This document shows positions 6,942-15,201 of a DNA stretch of 32,514 nucleotides, in pieces. Location: NCBI GenBank assembly GCA_944380235.1, contig CALWHD010000124.1, positions 1 to 32,514 of the forward strand, read 5' to 3'. The notes under the pieces are model-generated. The model saw nothing but the letters and a program-made list of their open reading frames with translations, was not told the DNA's origin and made no database searches. Every line of letters starts with the position of its first letter. Position 1 is the first letter of the stretch. Both the position numbers and the translations under genes were made by a program. The DNA comes from an uncultured Blautia sp. (GTDB taxonomy: Bacteria > Bacillota > Clostridia > Lachnospirales > Lachnospiraceae).

Positions 6942-7275
6942 TTAATCTCCTTACATTTTACTATGCACCCAAAAATATTTCTGAAAATTCTTCTTGTGTT
7001 TTCAGCCACACTGCAATGAAAGATTAGAACTGATCTCTATATTAACGCATTAACGCTACGTCTCTTTATCAGTTATACCTCCCATCACTCACATATATAT
7101 TAGCACAGTAAAATCTTAAAGTAAAGAAGAGACTTCCACTTTTCCACAATAAATTATAAAATTTTTATAAATTTCTCATTTGTAGAACTTCCCAAGTATC
7201 TTTTTATACGTCTTCTTTCCTATTCTTACAGAATCTGCGTACTATTTTCCTTCTTTTTATTAAGCATGTGTCAGA
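6942..7275. other. Intergenic region, yerC leader and PHP gene 3' side
   Basis: A 334-bp gap with no credible gene. The left part is the yerC leader: AACTGAT (7028-7034) and ATCAGTT (7068-7074) are inverted arms enclosing a perfect tandem repeat ATTAACGC (7041-7048, 7049-7056). The yerC promoter is at 7097-7125. Between 7126 and 7275 I see only AT-rich sequence, with no clear terminator for the PHP gene. Confidence 0.6.
7097..7125 (-). promoter_or_regulatory. yerC promoter
   Basis: On the minus strand: -35 TTTACT (7120-7125), 17-bp spacer, -10 TAATAT (7097-7102) preceded by TGC, an extended -10. Confidence 0.65.
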
Positions 7276-7989
7276 TTATATTCTGTGCAGGAACTTTTTC
7301 AGTTCTTCCGTGCTTCTGTTGACAACCAGTTCCTCCGGGAAATTCGTTTCTTCCAGTATTTCCCATGCATATTTATGGAATCCCACCAAAGTATCTACAT
7401 GGGCATCACTGTCAAGAACTACCGGTACCTGATATTCCATACAGTATTTCAGCATAGTTCTTACATTTTCAGGACCGCCTCTGCGGTTTCCTCTGGGATC
7501 AAGGGAGTTGTTGTTCACCTCCAAAAGTACGCCATGCTCCTTTGCCCCCTGTACAAGAGCCAGGTAATCCACTGGATATCTTCCATCATCCGGATGTCCG
7601 ATGATATTTACCCAGGGATTTTTCATAACTTCCAGATAAGCATTGGTATTCTCCTCTCTTGTCCCCGGCTTCATACAGGGAATGTGCAGACTTGCCACTG
7701 TGATATCCATGCTTTTCAGAACATGCTCCGGCATATCTAGAGTTCCTTTACTGTCCATGATGTTCACTTCCGCGCCGAATAAAAGCTGGATGCCGTACAT
7801 TTCCCTGTCCAGCATTTTTAAATTTTCAAAATAAAAAATATGAGGTGCTCCCGGCATTGCCATAGCATGTTCCGTAATCCCCAAAAGCTCTAATCCTTTT
7901 TCCGAAGCCGCTTTTGCCATTTCCTTGATGGTATTGTATGCATGTCCGCTTGCCAGCGTGTGGGTGTGTACATCTAGAATATCTCTCAT
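7276..7989 (-). CDS. PHP-domain phosphoesterase (YcdX-like)
   Basis: A 237-residue metal-dependent phosphatase of the polymerase-and-histidinol-phosphatase fold. Metal-ligand motifs are in the expected order: DVHTHT (H8, H10), TEHA (E40, H41), GAEVN (about 72-76), SLHIP (about 101-105), GHPDD (about 132-136) and DSDAH (about 194-198). This resembles YcdX and the trinuclear-zinc PHP phosphatases rather than histidinol phosphatase, which is longer; the substrate cannot be named. It starts 24 bp after the acyltransferase gene and is probably transcribed with it. No clear terminator follows. Confidence 0.85.
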   Translation of the reverse strand: MRDILDVHTHTLASGHAYNTIKEMAKAASEKGLELLGITEHAMAMPGAPHIFYFENLKMLDREMYGIQLLFGAEVNIMDSKGTLDMPEHVLKSMDITVASLHIPCMKPGTREENTNAYLEVMKNPWVNIIGHPDDGRYPVDYLALVQGAKEHGVLLEVNNNSLDPRGNRRGGPENVRTMLKYCMEYQVPVVLDSDAHVDTLVGFHKYAWEILEETNFPEELVVNRSTEELKKFLHRI

Positions 7990-8013
7990 GATCTTTTCTC
8001 TACCTTTCTATAA

Positions 8014-9018
8014 CTAAACTACGTATTTTTTCAGAGGAGGAATCATCTGCATGATCTGCGCCGCCAGGGCGGAAAGTAAAAATGTAAACATCCAGAAAAG
8101 CAGGATTCCTGCATATCCCAGCTTCAGTGGGGTGATATGCAAAAATTTATAGAAAAAATTTAAAAATACCGGATGGACCAGATAAATTCCGAAGCACAGA
8201 CCTCGATGGGCAGAAAGCCAGGGCACGTGAATCTTTGTCCCGGAAGCTGTCAGAAACAATCCTGCTGCCAGCAGGACAATCCAGGGTGAATCATAAGAAA
8301 CAGAAAACAGCTGGAGAAAAAGTCCGTTAACCAGCAAAATTATCCCCGAAACAACAGCTGTCGATGCCGCAAACTTTCTCTCGATTTTTGCATATTTCCT
8401 GAGATAATACCCCAGTACGTAATAGAACAGATAAATTCCTGTGAAAGGATAGGTAAATCCTAAATGAAATTTTGTAAACTGCTCTGCAAAAGGAAAGATG
8501 CTGCTGAATAAAAAACCCAGGATCAGTCCATACTCCAAAAGCTTTTTCCCGCCGCAGGAAATAAGTATTTTCAAAAAAGGTGTTGCGAGATACAGCCCGA
8601 TCAATTCATACAAATACCACATATGCGCCCAGGTGTTCCCCTCAAGTGTCATAAAAAACCCTTTCCCCAACATCCCCGGAGAAAAAGTCCGCTCTGTCAT
8701 GATCAGCTCCATGACCGCAAATACTGTTCCGAAGATCAGCAGTGCCAGGAGAATCCTTCTCACATAATGCTTCAGCATTCTTCCTAAGGTAATTTCCTTT
8801 TCAGGAGCTAAAAACAATGCCCCTGAAATCATAAGAAAAATTGGAACACCTGCAGTCATCATATTTTTTACAGTTTCATAAACAACAATCTGGTTCTGTG
8901 TCATCTCACCGGATATGGTGTCCGCCACACCGGAGACAACATGAATCATAACCACCATGGCAATAGCTGCCCACCGAAGAATATCTAAAAATTCAAGCTG
9001 TTCTTTTTTCTGATCCAT
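8014..9018 (-). CDS. Acyltransferase 3 family membrane protein
   Basis: A 334-residue integral membrane protein of the acyltransferase-3 (OafA/YrhL/WecH) family, which moves acetyl or succinyl groups onto cell-surface sugars or small molecules. The N-terminus carries the family signature FLDILRWAAIAMVVMIHV (10-27) with the conserved histidine in the first span, followed by about nine more hydrophobic segments ending near residue 325. It lacks the extracellular SGNH hydrolase domain of OatA, so it belongs to the short form. The ATG follows AAGGAG at 6 nt and a promoter lies at 9080-9108. The PHP gene follows. The acyl acceptor is not deducible. Confidence 0.85.
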   Translation of the reverse strand: MDQKKEQLEFLDILRWAAIAMVVMIHVVSGVADTISGEMTQNQIVVYETVKNMMTAGVPIFLMISGALFLAPEKEITLGRMLKHYVRRILLALLIFGTVFAVMELIMTERTFSPGMLGKGFFMTLEGNTWAHMWYLYELIGLYLATPFLKILISCGGKKLLEYGLILGFLFSSIFPFAEQFTKFHLGFTYPFTGIYLFYYVLGYYLRKYAKIERKFAASTAVVSGIILLVNGLFLQLFSVSYDSPWIVLLAAGLFLTASGTKIHVPWLSAHRGLCFGIYLVHPVFLNFFYKFLHITPLKLGYAGILLFWMFTFLLSALAAQIMQMIPPLKKYVV

Positions 9019-9079
9019 ATTTCTCTCCTTCTGTCAATCATTTTTCTATAAGATAACTTTTCTGATTATCTCCGCCATC

Positions 9080-9108
9080 ATTTTAATACATTTTTCTTTC
9101 CGCTACAA
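9080..9108 (-). promoter_or_regulatory. Promoter of the acyltransferase-PHP unit
   Basis: On the minus strand: -35 TTGTAG (9103-9108), 17-bp spacer, -10 TAAAAT (9080-9085). Confidence 0.55.
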
Positions 9109-9153
9109 GACGGGCAGCCTTTCATTTTTATAAAACCAGGAACCTGTTTTCAT

Positions 9154-9194
9154 AGAAAAACGGCAGAACAGGCGCATAATCGCCGGCTCTGCCG
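9154..9194 (-). terminator. Intrinsic terminator of the sugar operon
   Basis: On the minus strand arms CGGCAGA and TCTGCCG (9188-9194, 9161-9167) with an inner GGCG/CGCC stem, followed by TTTTTCT. It lies 15 bp past the kinase stop codon. Confidence 0.85.
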
Positions 9195-9209
9195 CTGTTG
9201 TCTGGTATA

Positions 9210-10679
9210 TCAGATAATTTCGTCAAACAAATCTTTTACCGCAGGATAAATCTTTGCAAATTTTCTATATTTCTCTTCATATTTTTCCGCCAGTTCCGGT
9301 TCCGGCTCTACTGTATCGATGACTTTTACGATCTTTGCTGCTGCTTCCTCCACAGATGCAAATTCACCATTTGCCACTGCTGCCAGCATAGCGCCGCCCA
9401 AGGCAGGTCCTTCCTCGGATTCGATCACATCCACCTTGATATTCAGAATGTTAGCGATCATTTTTTTCCACAGAGGACTTTTAGCTCCGCCGCCGCAGAT
9501 CTTTGTCCTCTCAATTTTAATCCCCAGAGATTTTGCCACTTCAAAGGAATCCCGGATAGCAAAAGCAACGCCTTCCAAAACCGCCTGTGTCATATCCGCA
9601 CGGGTGCTGTCCATAGTCAGACCGATAAAGGTTCCCCTGGCATTTGGATTGTTGTGTGGGGAACGCTCTCCCATGAGATAGGGAAGGAAAAAGACATTAT
9701 TCTCTCCCAGTCTTGTAATCTTTGCCTGTTCTCCGGCGTAATCTTTCGTTCCGATAATCTCATCCATCCACCATTTATTGCAGGAAGCCGCACTGAGCAT
9801 ACAACCCATGAGATGGTAACTGCCGTCTGCATGGGCAAATGCGTGAAGAGCATTGTTTGGGTCAACACTGAACTCTTTACTGGATATGAAAATAGTTCCG
9901 CTGGTACCCAGAGAAATATTGCACATGCCGTTTCCCACTGTCCCTGTTCCCACAGCTGCCGCCGCATTATCTCCTGCTCCCGCCACGATCTTGCAGGAGA
10001 CCGGAATCCCCAGTTCCTGGGCAAGATCTGATTTCAGCGTTCCCACAGTCTCATAGCTTTCAAAAAGTGTGGGCATCTGTTCTTCTCTAATTCCACAGAT
10101 CTCCAGCATTTCTTTGGACCAGCAGCGATTCTTTACATCTAAAAGCAGCATACCGGAAGCATCTGACATATCGCAGCAGTGCGTGCCGGACAGTCTGTAA
10201 GCAAGGTAGTCCTTAGGAAGCATGATCTTCTTGATTTTTTTGAAGTTCTCAGGCTCATTTTCCTTTACCCAAAGGATCTTGGGCGCCGTAAAGCCTGCAA
10301 AAGCAATGTTTGCTGTGTACTGAGAAAGTTTTTCTTTTCCGATCACCTGATTCAGATAGTCTGTTTCTTTTCCTGTCCTTCCGTCATTCCATAAAATGGC
10401 GGGACGGATGACCTGGTCATTCTCATCCAGGATAACCAGTCCGTGCATCTGTCCACCGAAACTGATGCCGGCAATCTGGGATTTATCACATTGGGAAATC
10501 AGCTCTCTGATTCCCTGAAGGCTCTGCTCCCACCAGTCTTCCGGATTCTGTTCTGACCAGCCTGGACGGGGGAAAGACAGAGGATACTCTCTGGATACGA
10601 TTTTCTGAATCTTGCCCTCCCCGTCCATAAGCAGCAGCTTCACGGCTGAGGTTCCTAAATCAACACCTATGTATAACAT
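9210..10679 (-). CDS. xylB: Xylulokinase-type FGGY sugar kinase
   Basis: Phosphorylates a ketopentose (xylulose in the classic case) with ATP in the cytoplasm. The 489 residues have both FGGY halves: the first phosphate loop GVDLGTSAVKLLL (5-17), substrate-side W-W and GGQMHGL (about 76-82) with WNDGRTG, then GAGDNAAAAVGTG, SLGTSG, and GGGAKSPLWKKM near 395. MHGLV and the WNDGR motif fit XylB better than glycerol or fuculose kinases. It is the last gene of an operon with an L-fucose/arabinose-type isomerase (14-bp gap) and a DUF4867 gene, with no xylA nearby. So the in vivo substrate may be the ketose made by that isomerase rather than D-xylulose. Length is usual, and a strong terminator follows. 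Confidence 0.9.
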   Translation of the reverse strand: MLYIGVDLGTSAVKLLLMDGEGKIQKIVSREYPLSFPRPGWSEQNPEDWWEQSLQGIRELISQCDKSQIAGISFGGQMHGLVILDENDQVIRPAILWNDGRTGKETDYLNQVIGKEKLSQYTANIAFAGFTAPKILWVKENEPENFKKIKKIMLPKDYLAYRLSGTHCCDMSDASGMLLLDVKNRCWSKEMLEICGIREEQMPTLFESYETVGTLKSDLAQELGIPVSCKIVAGAGDNAAAAVGTGTVGNGMCNISLGTSGTIFISSKEFSVDPNNALHAFAHADGSYHLMGCMLSAASCNKWWMDEIIGTKDYAGEQAKITRLGENNVFFLPYLMGERSPHNNPNARGTFIGLTMDSTRADMTQAVLEGVAFAIRDSFEVAKSLGIKIERTKICGGGAKSPLWKKMIANILNIKVDVIESEEGPALGGAMLAAVANGEFASVEEAAAKIVKVIDTVEPEPELAEKYEEKYRKFAKIYPAVKDLFDEII

Positions 10680-10693
10680 CTTTCTTCTCCTTG

Positions 10694-12160
10694 TTATGCA
10701 AATGGGTTTTCTGTCGGATATAAAACGCCCTTGGGCTGGTTGTAATTAATTTCTCCTACTTCAACTCCCAGATATTTAAATACTTCATATAAAGCTTTTC
10801 CGTGATGTCCGAAGGTTACTGCTCCGTGATGGGGATAATTTTTCTCCACCAGTACATGGCGGTAGAAACGTCCCATTTCATTAATAGCAAAGATACCGAT
10901 GCCGCCAAAGCTCTGTGTTGCTACAGGCAGAACCTCTCCCTGGGCGATATAAGCACGCAGTTTGCAGTCAGAAGTGCTCTGCAGACGGTAGAATGTGATA
11001 TCTCCGGGAACGATATCTCCCTCCAGAGTTCCCTGTGTCACCTCTTCCGGCAGATTCCTTGCCATGATCATCTGATACTTCATAGTGCAGGAAGTCAGCT
11101 TGCTGGCTGCCGTATTTCCGCAGTGGAATCCCATGAATGTATCTTTCTGTGTATAATTATATTTTCCTTTGATCTCACTGTTATAAATAGAAGCCGGAAC
11201 GGTATTATTGATATCCAGAAGTGTTACGGTGTCCTGGCTGATCACAGTACCGATATATTCGCTTAAAGTTCCCCAGATATCTACTTCACAGGAAACCGGG
11301 ATTCCTCTGTCTGTCAGTCGGCTGTTTACATAACACGGAACAAATCCGAACTGTGTCTGGAACGCAGGCCAGCATTTTGTTGTGAGAGTCACATATTTTC
11401 TGGAACCTTTATGTGCTTGCACCCAGTCTAATAAGGTAATCTCATACTGAGCGAGTTTCGGCAGGATCTCCGGTTTCTTATTGCCTTCACCCAATTCTTT
11501 TTTCATTTCCTCTACAATGCCCGGAATACGTTGGTCACCAGCATGTTTATGAAATGCCTCAAATAAATCCAGTTCAGAATTCTCTTCAATCTCTACACCC
11601 AGATCATACAGTCTCTTAATGGGTGCATTGCATGCCAGGAAATCCTGAGGACGCGGTCCGAAGCTGATGATCTTTAAATTTCTTACTGCCACAATGGCAC
11701 GTGCTACCGGCACAAATTCAGTGATCATTTCAGCAACTTCCTCAGCTGTACCCACAGGATATTCCGGGATATATGCCTTTAAATTACGCAGTTTCAGATT
11801 GTAGCTGGCATTTAACATACCGCAGTATGCGTCTCCTCTTCCCTGTACCAGATTTCCTTCTTCTGCTGCCGCAACTACCATACAAGGTCCGTCGAAGTAT
11901 TTTACCAGAAGAGTCTCTGCGGTTTCCGGACCAAAATTTCCAAGATAAACTACCAGAGCGTCACAGCCGGCTTCATTTACTTCTGCAAGGGCTTTCTGCA
12001 TGTCCTTCTCACTTTCTACCACGGTAGGACATTCGTAGATTTCTCCCTTATATGCTTCTACTACAGCCTTTCTTCTTGATTCTGAAAGTGTCATCGGAAA
12101 ACAGTCACGGCTTACAGCCACGATACCCAGTTTTAATTCCGGCATGTTTGATAAATTCAT
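10694..12160 (-). CDS. L-fucose/L-arabinose isomerase family protein
   Basis: A manganese-dependent aldose-ketose isomerase of the FucI/AraA superfamily (COG2407 type). The 488 residues keep the metal-binding triad of the family: E292 in SCEVDIWG, D316 in LLDINN and H346 in GFHCGNT. The N-terminal half has the Rossmann-like region LGIVAVSRD (11-19) and VVYLGNFGPE. It is shorter than E. coli FucI (about 590). The sugar could be L-fucose, D-arabinose or another aldose; the sequence does not decide. It is preceded 65 bp upstream by the DUF4867 gene and followed 14 bp later by the FGGY kinase, so the pair would turn an aldose into a ketose phosphate. Confidence 0.88.
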   Translation of the reverse strand: MNLSNMPELKLGIVAVSRDCFPMTLSESRRKAVVEAYKGEIYECPTVVESEKDMQKALAEVNEAGCDALVVYLGNFGPETAETLLVKYFDGPCMVVAAAEEGNLVQGRGDAYCGMLNASYNLKLRNLKAYIPEYPVGTAEEVAEMITEFVPVARAIVAVRNLKIISFGPRPQDFLACNAPIKRLYDLGVEIEENSELDLFEAFHKHAGDQRIPGIVEEMKKELGEGNKKPEILPKLAQYEITLLDWVQAHKGSRKYVTLTTKCWPAFQTQFGFVPCYVNSRLTDRGIPVSCEVDIWGTLSEYIGTVISQDTVTLLDINNTVPASIYNSEIKGKYNYTQKDTFMGFHCGNTAASKLTSCTMKYQMIMARNLPEEVTQGTLEGDIVPGDITFYRLQSTSDCKLRAYIAQGEVLPVATQSFGGIGIFAINEMGRFYRHVLVEKNYPHHGAVTFGHHGKALYEVFKYLGVEVGEINYNQPKGVLYPTENPFA

Positions 12161-12225
12161 GATTCTTCCTCCTTGATCTTTTATAAAATATAATTGAAAT
12201 TTATTTTCATTTTGTTCTGAAAAAC

Positions 12226-12843
12226 TTATTTCACAGAAAGGTTTTCTCCCTTTAATCCCACAAAGGCACCTTCAATCTGTGCTTCCTCATGAGCAATGAG
12301 CCATTTATTTCTTGCAAAAAGGAGCTTATCTTCCGAAATATTTTTCTGCGCTGAGGGTGCTTCTGTATTCGTTCCCTTTGGAAGAATAACCGCTGCGCGG
12401 AATTTATTTCCATTTGCATTGCAGGGAGCGTAATGGAGCGTAGTCGCATACACTTCAATCACTGTTCCTGCAGGGACTAAAAATGCTTCCATCTTCCCAG
12501 TATCATAGGTATAATCAGGTTCTATATCCTGCTCTTTTCCAAGAATCAGGATCATATCTGTCTGGGCTACATTTACCTCGGAGTCTCTGTGATACTCTAC
12601 TGCATTTAACAGGTAATTATCCCCGTTGCAGTAACCTGCCTGAATGGGCATCCCTCCGTACAGACTATAGGCGATCTTCTCTATACAGCCGCACGCCTCC
12701 AGCCTCTCATCTGACGGCACATAGACTACATTATCCGGCTGAGGTGTCTCCTTTAAAACTTCCAGCAATTCTGTGACATCAATGCCTTCTACTACTTTTC
12801 CGTAGGCACTGAATTCCGGATCAGTCACCTTTAAAATTTTCAT
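12226..12843 (-). CDS. DUF4867 family protein, cupin-like, sugar operon
   Basis: The product is 205 residues with no membrane span or signal peptide. The sequence resembles the DUF4867 family, whose members sit beside sugar isomerases in gut Firmicutes. Beta-rich cupin-like elements are visible: GGMPIQAGYCNGDN, EYHRDSEVNVAQTDMILILG and FLVPAGTVIEVYATTLHYAPC, including the histidines expected of a barrel active site (EYHRDSE, TLHYAP). That suggests an ureidoglycolate-lyase or mutarotase-like enzyme, but no reaction is known to me. It is the first gene of the operon, with a palindromic operator candidate at 12866-12884 and an A/G-rich AAGGGGGG ribosome binding site at a long 11-nt spacing. Confidence 0.8.
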   Translation of the reverse strand: MKILKVTDPEFSAYGKVVEGIDVTELLEVLKETPQPDNVVYVPSDERLEACGCIEKIAYSLYGGMPIQAGYCNGDNYLLNAVEYHRDSEVNVAQTDMILILGKEQDIEPDYTYDTGKMEAFLVPAGTVIEVYATTLHYAPCNANGNKFRAAVILPKGTNTEAPSAQKNISEDKLLFARNKWLIAHEEAQIEGAFVGLKGENLSVK

Positions 12844-12865
12844 TGTAAACAGAACCCCCCTTACT

Positions 12866-12884
12866 TAGTTTAGCCATTAAACTA
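12866..12884. promoter_or_regulatory. Palindromic operator candidate of the sugar operon
   Basis: TAGTTTA-GCCAT-TAAACTA, perfect 7-bp arms with a 5-bp centre, 23 bp upstream of the DUF4867 start, next to AT-rich promoter-like sequence (TATATA on the minus strand at about 12883-12888). The binding protein is not identified. Confidence 0.5.
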
Positions 12885-12954
12885 TATACTTATGCTAACA
12901 TCTGCATTCTAAAAAATCAAGCTTTTTTCAAAAAAAAGAAGCTGTCATTTTAGA

Positions 12955-13002
12955 CAAAAAAGAAGAAAAAACATGGACATTATGCCCTATGTTTTTTCTT
13001 CT
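12955..13002 (-). terminator. Intrinsic terminator after the lipoprotein gene
   Basis: Perfect 14-bp arms AGAAGAAAAAACAT (12961-12974) and ATGTTTTTTCTTCT (12989-13002); on the minus strand they are followed by a six-T tract. It ends the transcript of the binding-protein gene. Confidence 0.85.
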
Positions 13003-13048
13003 TTTTCTTTCTTCCTGAGACAGCATGTGCACCGCTGCGCCTCTCTCC

Positions 13049-13609
13049 TTATTCTGTTTCAGCGGAGATATCCTGTTGGAAATATTTCTCTGAAATCTCT
13101 TTTACCTTTCCGTTTTTTAGAAGTTTTTCCAGCTCTGCATCCAGATTTTCTCTCAGACCGCTGCCTTTTTTTGTAAATACAGCAAGTTCTGTATACTGGC
13201 TTTCCCCCTCGATCTGATCTTTTACGGAAGCAATATCCGCATAACTTCTTGTATAAGAATAATGAGTTTTGTTCCACTGGGCGGTCCCTACGGCGGAGAT
13301 GACACAGTCATACAGATCCGCGTCCAGAGATTTCAGCAGATTCTCTTCTGAAGTATCAATAATCTCAAGTTCCAAGTCCATTTCCTCTGCCACTGCCTGT
13401 GCCAGCTCCACATCAAAACCTGCCGGCTGATCAGCATCCTCTGACAGATAACACATAGGCTTGATATTCAGGTCCATTCCTACCTTCAGCGTGCCTCTCT
13501 CCAGAGTCTTCGGCTCCCCGGAAGCATCACTCAGGCCGCAGCCGGAGCCCATAAGGACTGCTGTGCACAAGATACTTACCGCTGCTTTTTTCCTGATATG
13601 TTTTTTCAT
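13049..13609 (-). CDS. Short solute-binding lipoprotein (SBP_bac_3-like, lobe II mostly missing)
   Basis: An exported lipoprotein: basic N-terminus, hydrophobic core and lipobox MGSGC with the lipidated Cys at 24. Residues 41-120 match the first lobe of amino-acid-binding proteins (LKVGMDLNIKPMCYL, GFDVELAQAVAEEM, CVISAVG). After SYAD (122-125) the sequence runs straight to ELAVFTKKGSGLRENLDAELEKLLKNGKVKEISEKYF (141-177), which is the closing part of such proteins. The usual 240-280 residues are reduced to 186, so about 80-90 residues of lobe II are absent without a stop or frameshift. No permease or ATPase is next to it, and it has its own promoter (13683-13711) and terminator. It may be a degenerate or specialised sensor-like binding protein. 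Confidence 0.8.
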   Translation of the reverse strand: MKKHIRKKAAVSILCTAVLMGSGCGLSDASGEPKTLERGTLKVGMDLNIKPMCYLSEDADQPAGFDVELAQAVAEEMDLELEIIDTSEENLLKSLDADLYDCVISAVGTAQWNKTHYSYTRSYADIASVKDQIEGESQYTELAVFTKKGSGLRENLDAELEKLLKNGKVKEISEKYFQQDISAETE

Positions 13610-13682
13610 ATTTTCTCCTGCATCTTTCGTAGTTCTCTATCTAAACATAGTTATGTACAAAACCCTGTCTCCGATATAAAAA

Positions 13683-13711
13683 ACCATACCATGGACCTGT
13701 TTTTTTGTCAA
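13683..13711 (-). promoter_or_regulatory. Promoter of the binding-protein gene
   Basis: On the minus strand: -35 TTGACA (13706-13711), 17-bp spacer, -10 TATGGT (13683-13688). It lies between galK and the lipoprotein gene, so the lipoprotein can be expressed apart from galK. Confidence 0.55.
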
Positions 13712-13729
13712 CGCAGGTTTCAGGATCTT

Positions 13730-14977
13730 TTATTCCTTTTCTATGTGAGAAGCTCCTGTGCTTCTGATTCTCATTGGATATACATTTTCTTTTCCAGCCA
13801 GCCGGGAAATGTAGGATATATATTCCTGCGTATCCTCTTTTTCCGTTACGCACATGATAACACCTGCGAATCCTCCTCCGTGGACACGGCAGCAGCCTCT
13901 GTTCTTTTTCTTCAGGAACAGCTCTGTCATAGCCAGTGTGAGAGCAACTCGCTGGTCATTATAATCAGAACGTGATACACAGTTCTGAAGCCACTTCCAG
14001 GAGGATTCCCCGGACTCTTTTATTACAGCAAGAAGAGTCTCTTTATCATTTTCTTTCACTGCCTCTGCCGCCTTCTCCACACGCCTGTTTTCTTCATAGA
14101 AATGAAGGGCGCGCAGGATGGCACGGTCATTTTCCACATGAATTTCTCCTGCAAGGATCTTTTCCACCAGCTTTTCTTCTGTGCTTTCACAAAGTGTGGA
14201 AACTCCCAGTTCCTTGGCGATCTCCTTCATCTCCTGAGGAATTTCAGAATACTCGTCACTCAGATCAGCATGTCCTTTTCCTGTATTCACGATCACCAGA
14301 TCACAGCCCATTTTATCAAAAGAAAAATCTGCTGTCTGGTATTTAACTCCGTCTGAGAAATCCAGGAGAATGGCGCCGCCTGCAGCGCATGCCATCTGGT
14401 CCATCAGACCTGAGGATTTATTCCAGAAATGATTTTCTGCATACTGTCCGATGCGGGCATAGTCTGCGCAGTCCATTTTGGAATCATTGAAGAAATAATT
14501 TATGACGCTGCACACAAGCATTTCAAAAGAAGCAGAAGAGCTTACGCCTGCAGAGCTGATCACTTTTGTAGATACATACAGATCAAATCCCCGAACATGA
14601 AACCCTCTCTTTAATGCCCCGTCGATCATGCCTGCAGTAAGAGAAAGGGTTCCTTTCATTTTATCTGTCTTTTCCGCATCAGCCACGCGTACTTCCACGG
14701 CTCTTCCATAACCTTCACTGATGATGCGCACAGTGTCTGTACCATTTGGATAAGCAGCGCCGATGGTATCCATATCAATGCTGGCAGCAAGAATCTTCCC
14801 TCCGTTGTGGTCTGTGTGGTTTCCTACGATCTCTGTTCTTCCCGGTGCGGTAAAAAACTCCATCTCTTCTTTCTGAAAATTCTCTTTAAAATTCTTTGCC
14901 AGGCTTTCAAATCTTTCCCGGCTTTCCCGGCTTTCTCCATAAATCTTTTCCAGTACCTCTGTTTTGGGTAATCTCAT
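13730..14977 (-). CDS. galK: Galactokinase (GHMP family)
   Basis: Phosphorylates galactose at C1 in the Leloir pathway. The 415 residues show the galactokinase signature PGRTEIVGNHTDHNGG (45-60), the GHMP ATP-binding motif SSAGVSSSAS (141-150), DQMACAAGG, and GGGFAG near residue 365. Length is slightly above the usual 380-390. The ATG follows AAAGGAGAT at about 8 nt. It is divergent from an AraC-type regulator (224-bp gap), a common arrangement for a sugar gene under local control. TATAAT sequences lie upstream on its strand but lack good -35 boxes, as expected of an activator-dependent promoter. No galT or galE is in the window. Confidence 0.93.
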   Translation of the reverse strand: MRLPKTEVLEKIYGESRESRERFESLAKNFKENFQKEEMEFFTAPGRTEIVGNHTDHNGGKILAASIDMDTIGAAYPNGTDTVRIISEGYGRAVEVRVADAEKTDKMKGTLSLTAGMIDGALKRGFHVRGFDLYVSTKVISSAGVSSSASFEMLVCSVINYFFNDSKMDCADYARIGQYAENHFWNKSSGLMDQMACAAGGAILLDFSDGVKYQTADFSFDKMGCDLVIVNTGKGHADLSDEYSEIPQEMKEIAKELGVSTLCESTEEKLVEKILAGEIHVENDRAILRALHFYEENRRVEKAAEAVKENDKETLLAVIKESGESSWKWLQNCVSRSDYNDQRVALTLAMTELFLKKKNRGCCRVHGGGFAGVIMCVTEKEDTQEYISYISRLAGKENVYPMRIRSTGASHIEKE

Positions 14978-15127
14978 AATTTTTATCTCCTTTCGCCGAA
15001 CTCTTATTTCTGATATCTATTATATTGATTTTTTTATAAATTTCCTTGATTAATATGCGCATTATAGGGAATATATTGCGTTTTTTCTTTTCCCGTTTTT
15101 CTCTCTGTGCTATACTGGAGGCAAAGG

Positions 15128-15169
15128 CCGCCTTCTTCATATATGGACTCCTTCTTACGCTGAAGGCGG
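15128..15169 (+). repeat. Inverted repeat in the leader of the AraC-type regulator
   Basis: Perfect 8-bp arms CCGCCTTC (15128-15135) and GAAGGCGG (15162-15169), placed after a TATACT -10-like box (about 15111) and 32 bp before the ATG. It could be an RNA hairpin or a binding site. Confidence 0.5.
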
Positions 15170-15201
15170 AGAGTATTTTCCTTTAAAACGGAGGCATTTT
15201 T

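Noticed and set aside
9198..10031. A 277-codon plus-strand frame opposite xylB
   Set aside because: A shadow of the kinase gene: it has no homology that I recognise, an odd Cys/His-rich composition, and no ribosome binding site.
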